From Folioceros fuciformis (Eukaryota > Anthocerotophyta > Anthocerotopsida > Anthocerotales), in NCBI GenBank assembly GCA_049999805.1, contig JBNGIO010006235.1, positions 143,103 to 164,793 on the forward strand: a DNA stretch of 21,691 bases, written 5' to 3'. How positions within the stretch are numbered: the stretch's first letter is position 1; each line of letters opens with the position of its first letter. Shown here piece after piece: positions 21,653 to 21,691 of the stretch. The position numbers and the translations under genes are program-made. The notes beneath the pieces are model-generated. The model saw nothing but the letters and a program-made list of their open reading frames with translations. It was not told the origin of the DNA and searched no databases.

Positions 21653-21691
21653 GGAACCCTCCCCCCTAGCCCCCTACGCTCCGACTCTAGA

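Overview
This is nuclear DNA from a green plant in the broad sense (land plant or streptophyte alga). It carries five intron-containing genes, all plant or plant-style proteins: TIC236, a class I ARF GTPase, LSm5, a plastid-type LysM protein and a TRB/SMH single-Myb telobox-binding protein. Introns are short (about 75-230 bp, one of 588 bp), almost all GT-AG, and base composition looks close to balanced. That compactness fits a non-seed plant better than a typical angiosperm, but I cannot name the species. Two runs of exactly 100 N (10579-10678 and 19567-19666) look like fixed-size assembly gaps.

Layout. 1-1731: gene-free, repeat-rich DNA with short direct duplications, a ten-copy 25-26 bp minisatellite and a foldback sequence. 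1732-10864 (minus): TIC236, which I resolved into 23 coding exons totalling 6,525 nt (2,174 residues, counting the 100 N as given), close to the Arabidopsis protein. 10865-13948: TIC236 5' flank and a long gene-free stretch with a candidate terminal-inverted-repeat element and degenerate tandem repeats. 13949-15237 (plus): ARF1/ARFA1, 6 coding exons, 181 aa. 15762-16312 (plus): LSm5, 4 exons, 85 aa. 16525-18932 (minus): a 621-aa protein with two LysM motifs, a membrane segment and a C-terminal region that resembles a FIST sensory domain, 6 exons. 19667-21652 (minus): TRB, 5 exons seen, with the stop lost in or beyond the gap.

How the parts relate. The genes do not form a pathway. TIC236 and probably the LysM protein act in the plastid; ARF works in vesicle budding; LSm5 in mRNA decay and U6 snRNP; TRB in chromatin and telomere binding. 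One theme links them: telobox-type AACCCTA motifs lie just upstream of, or in an early intron of, every gene, and the last gene encodes the kind of protein that binds them. The most unusual protein is the LysM plus FIST-like fusion; the most unusual non-coding items are the foldback and minisatellite pair at 957-1306 and the inverted-repeat element at 12570-12864.
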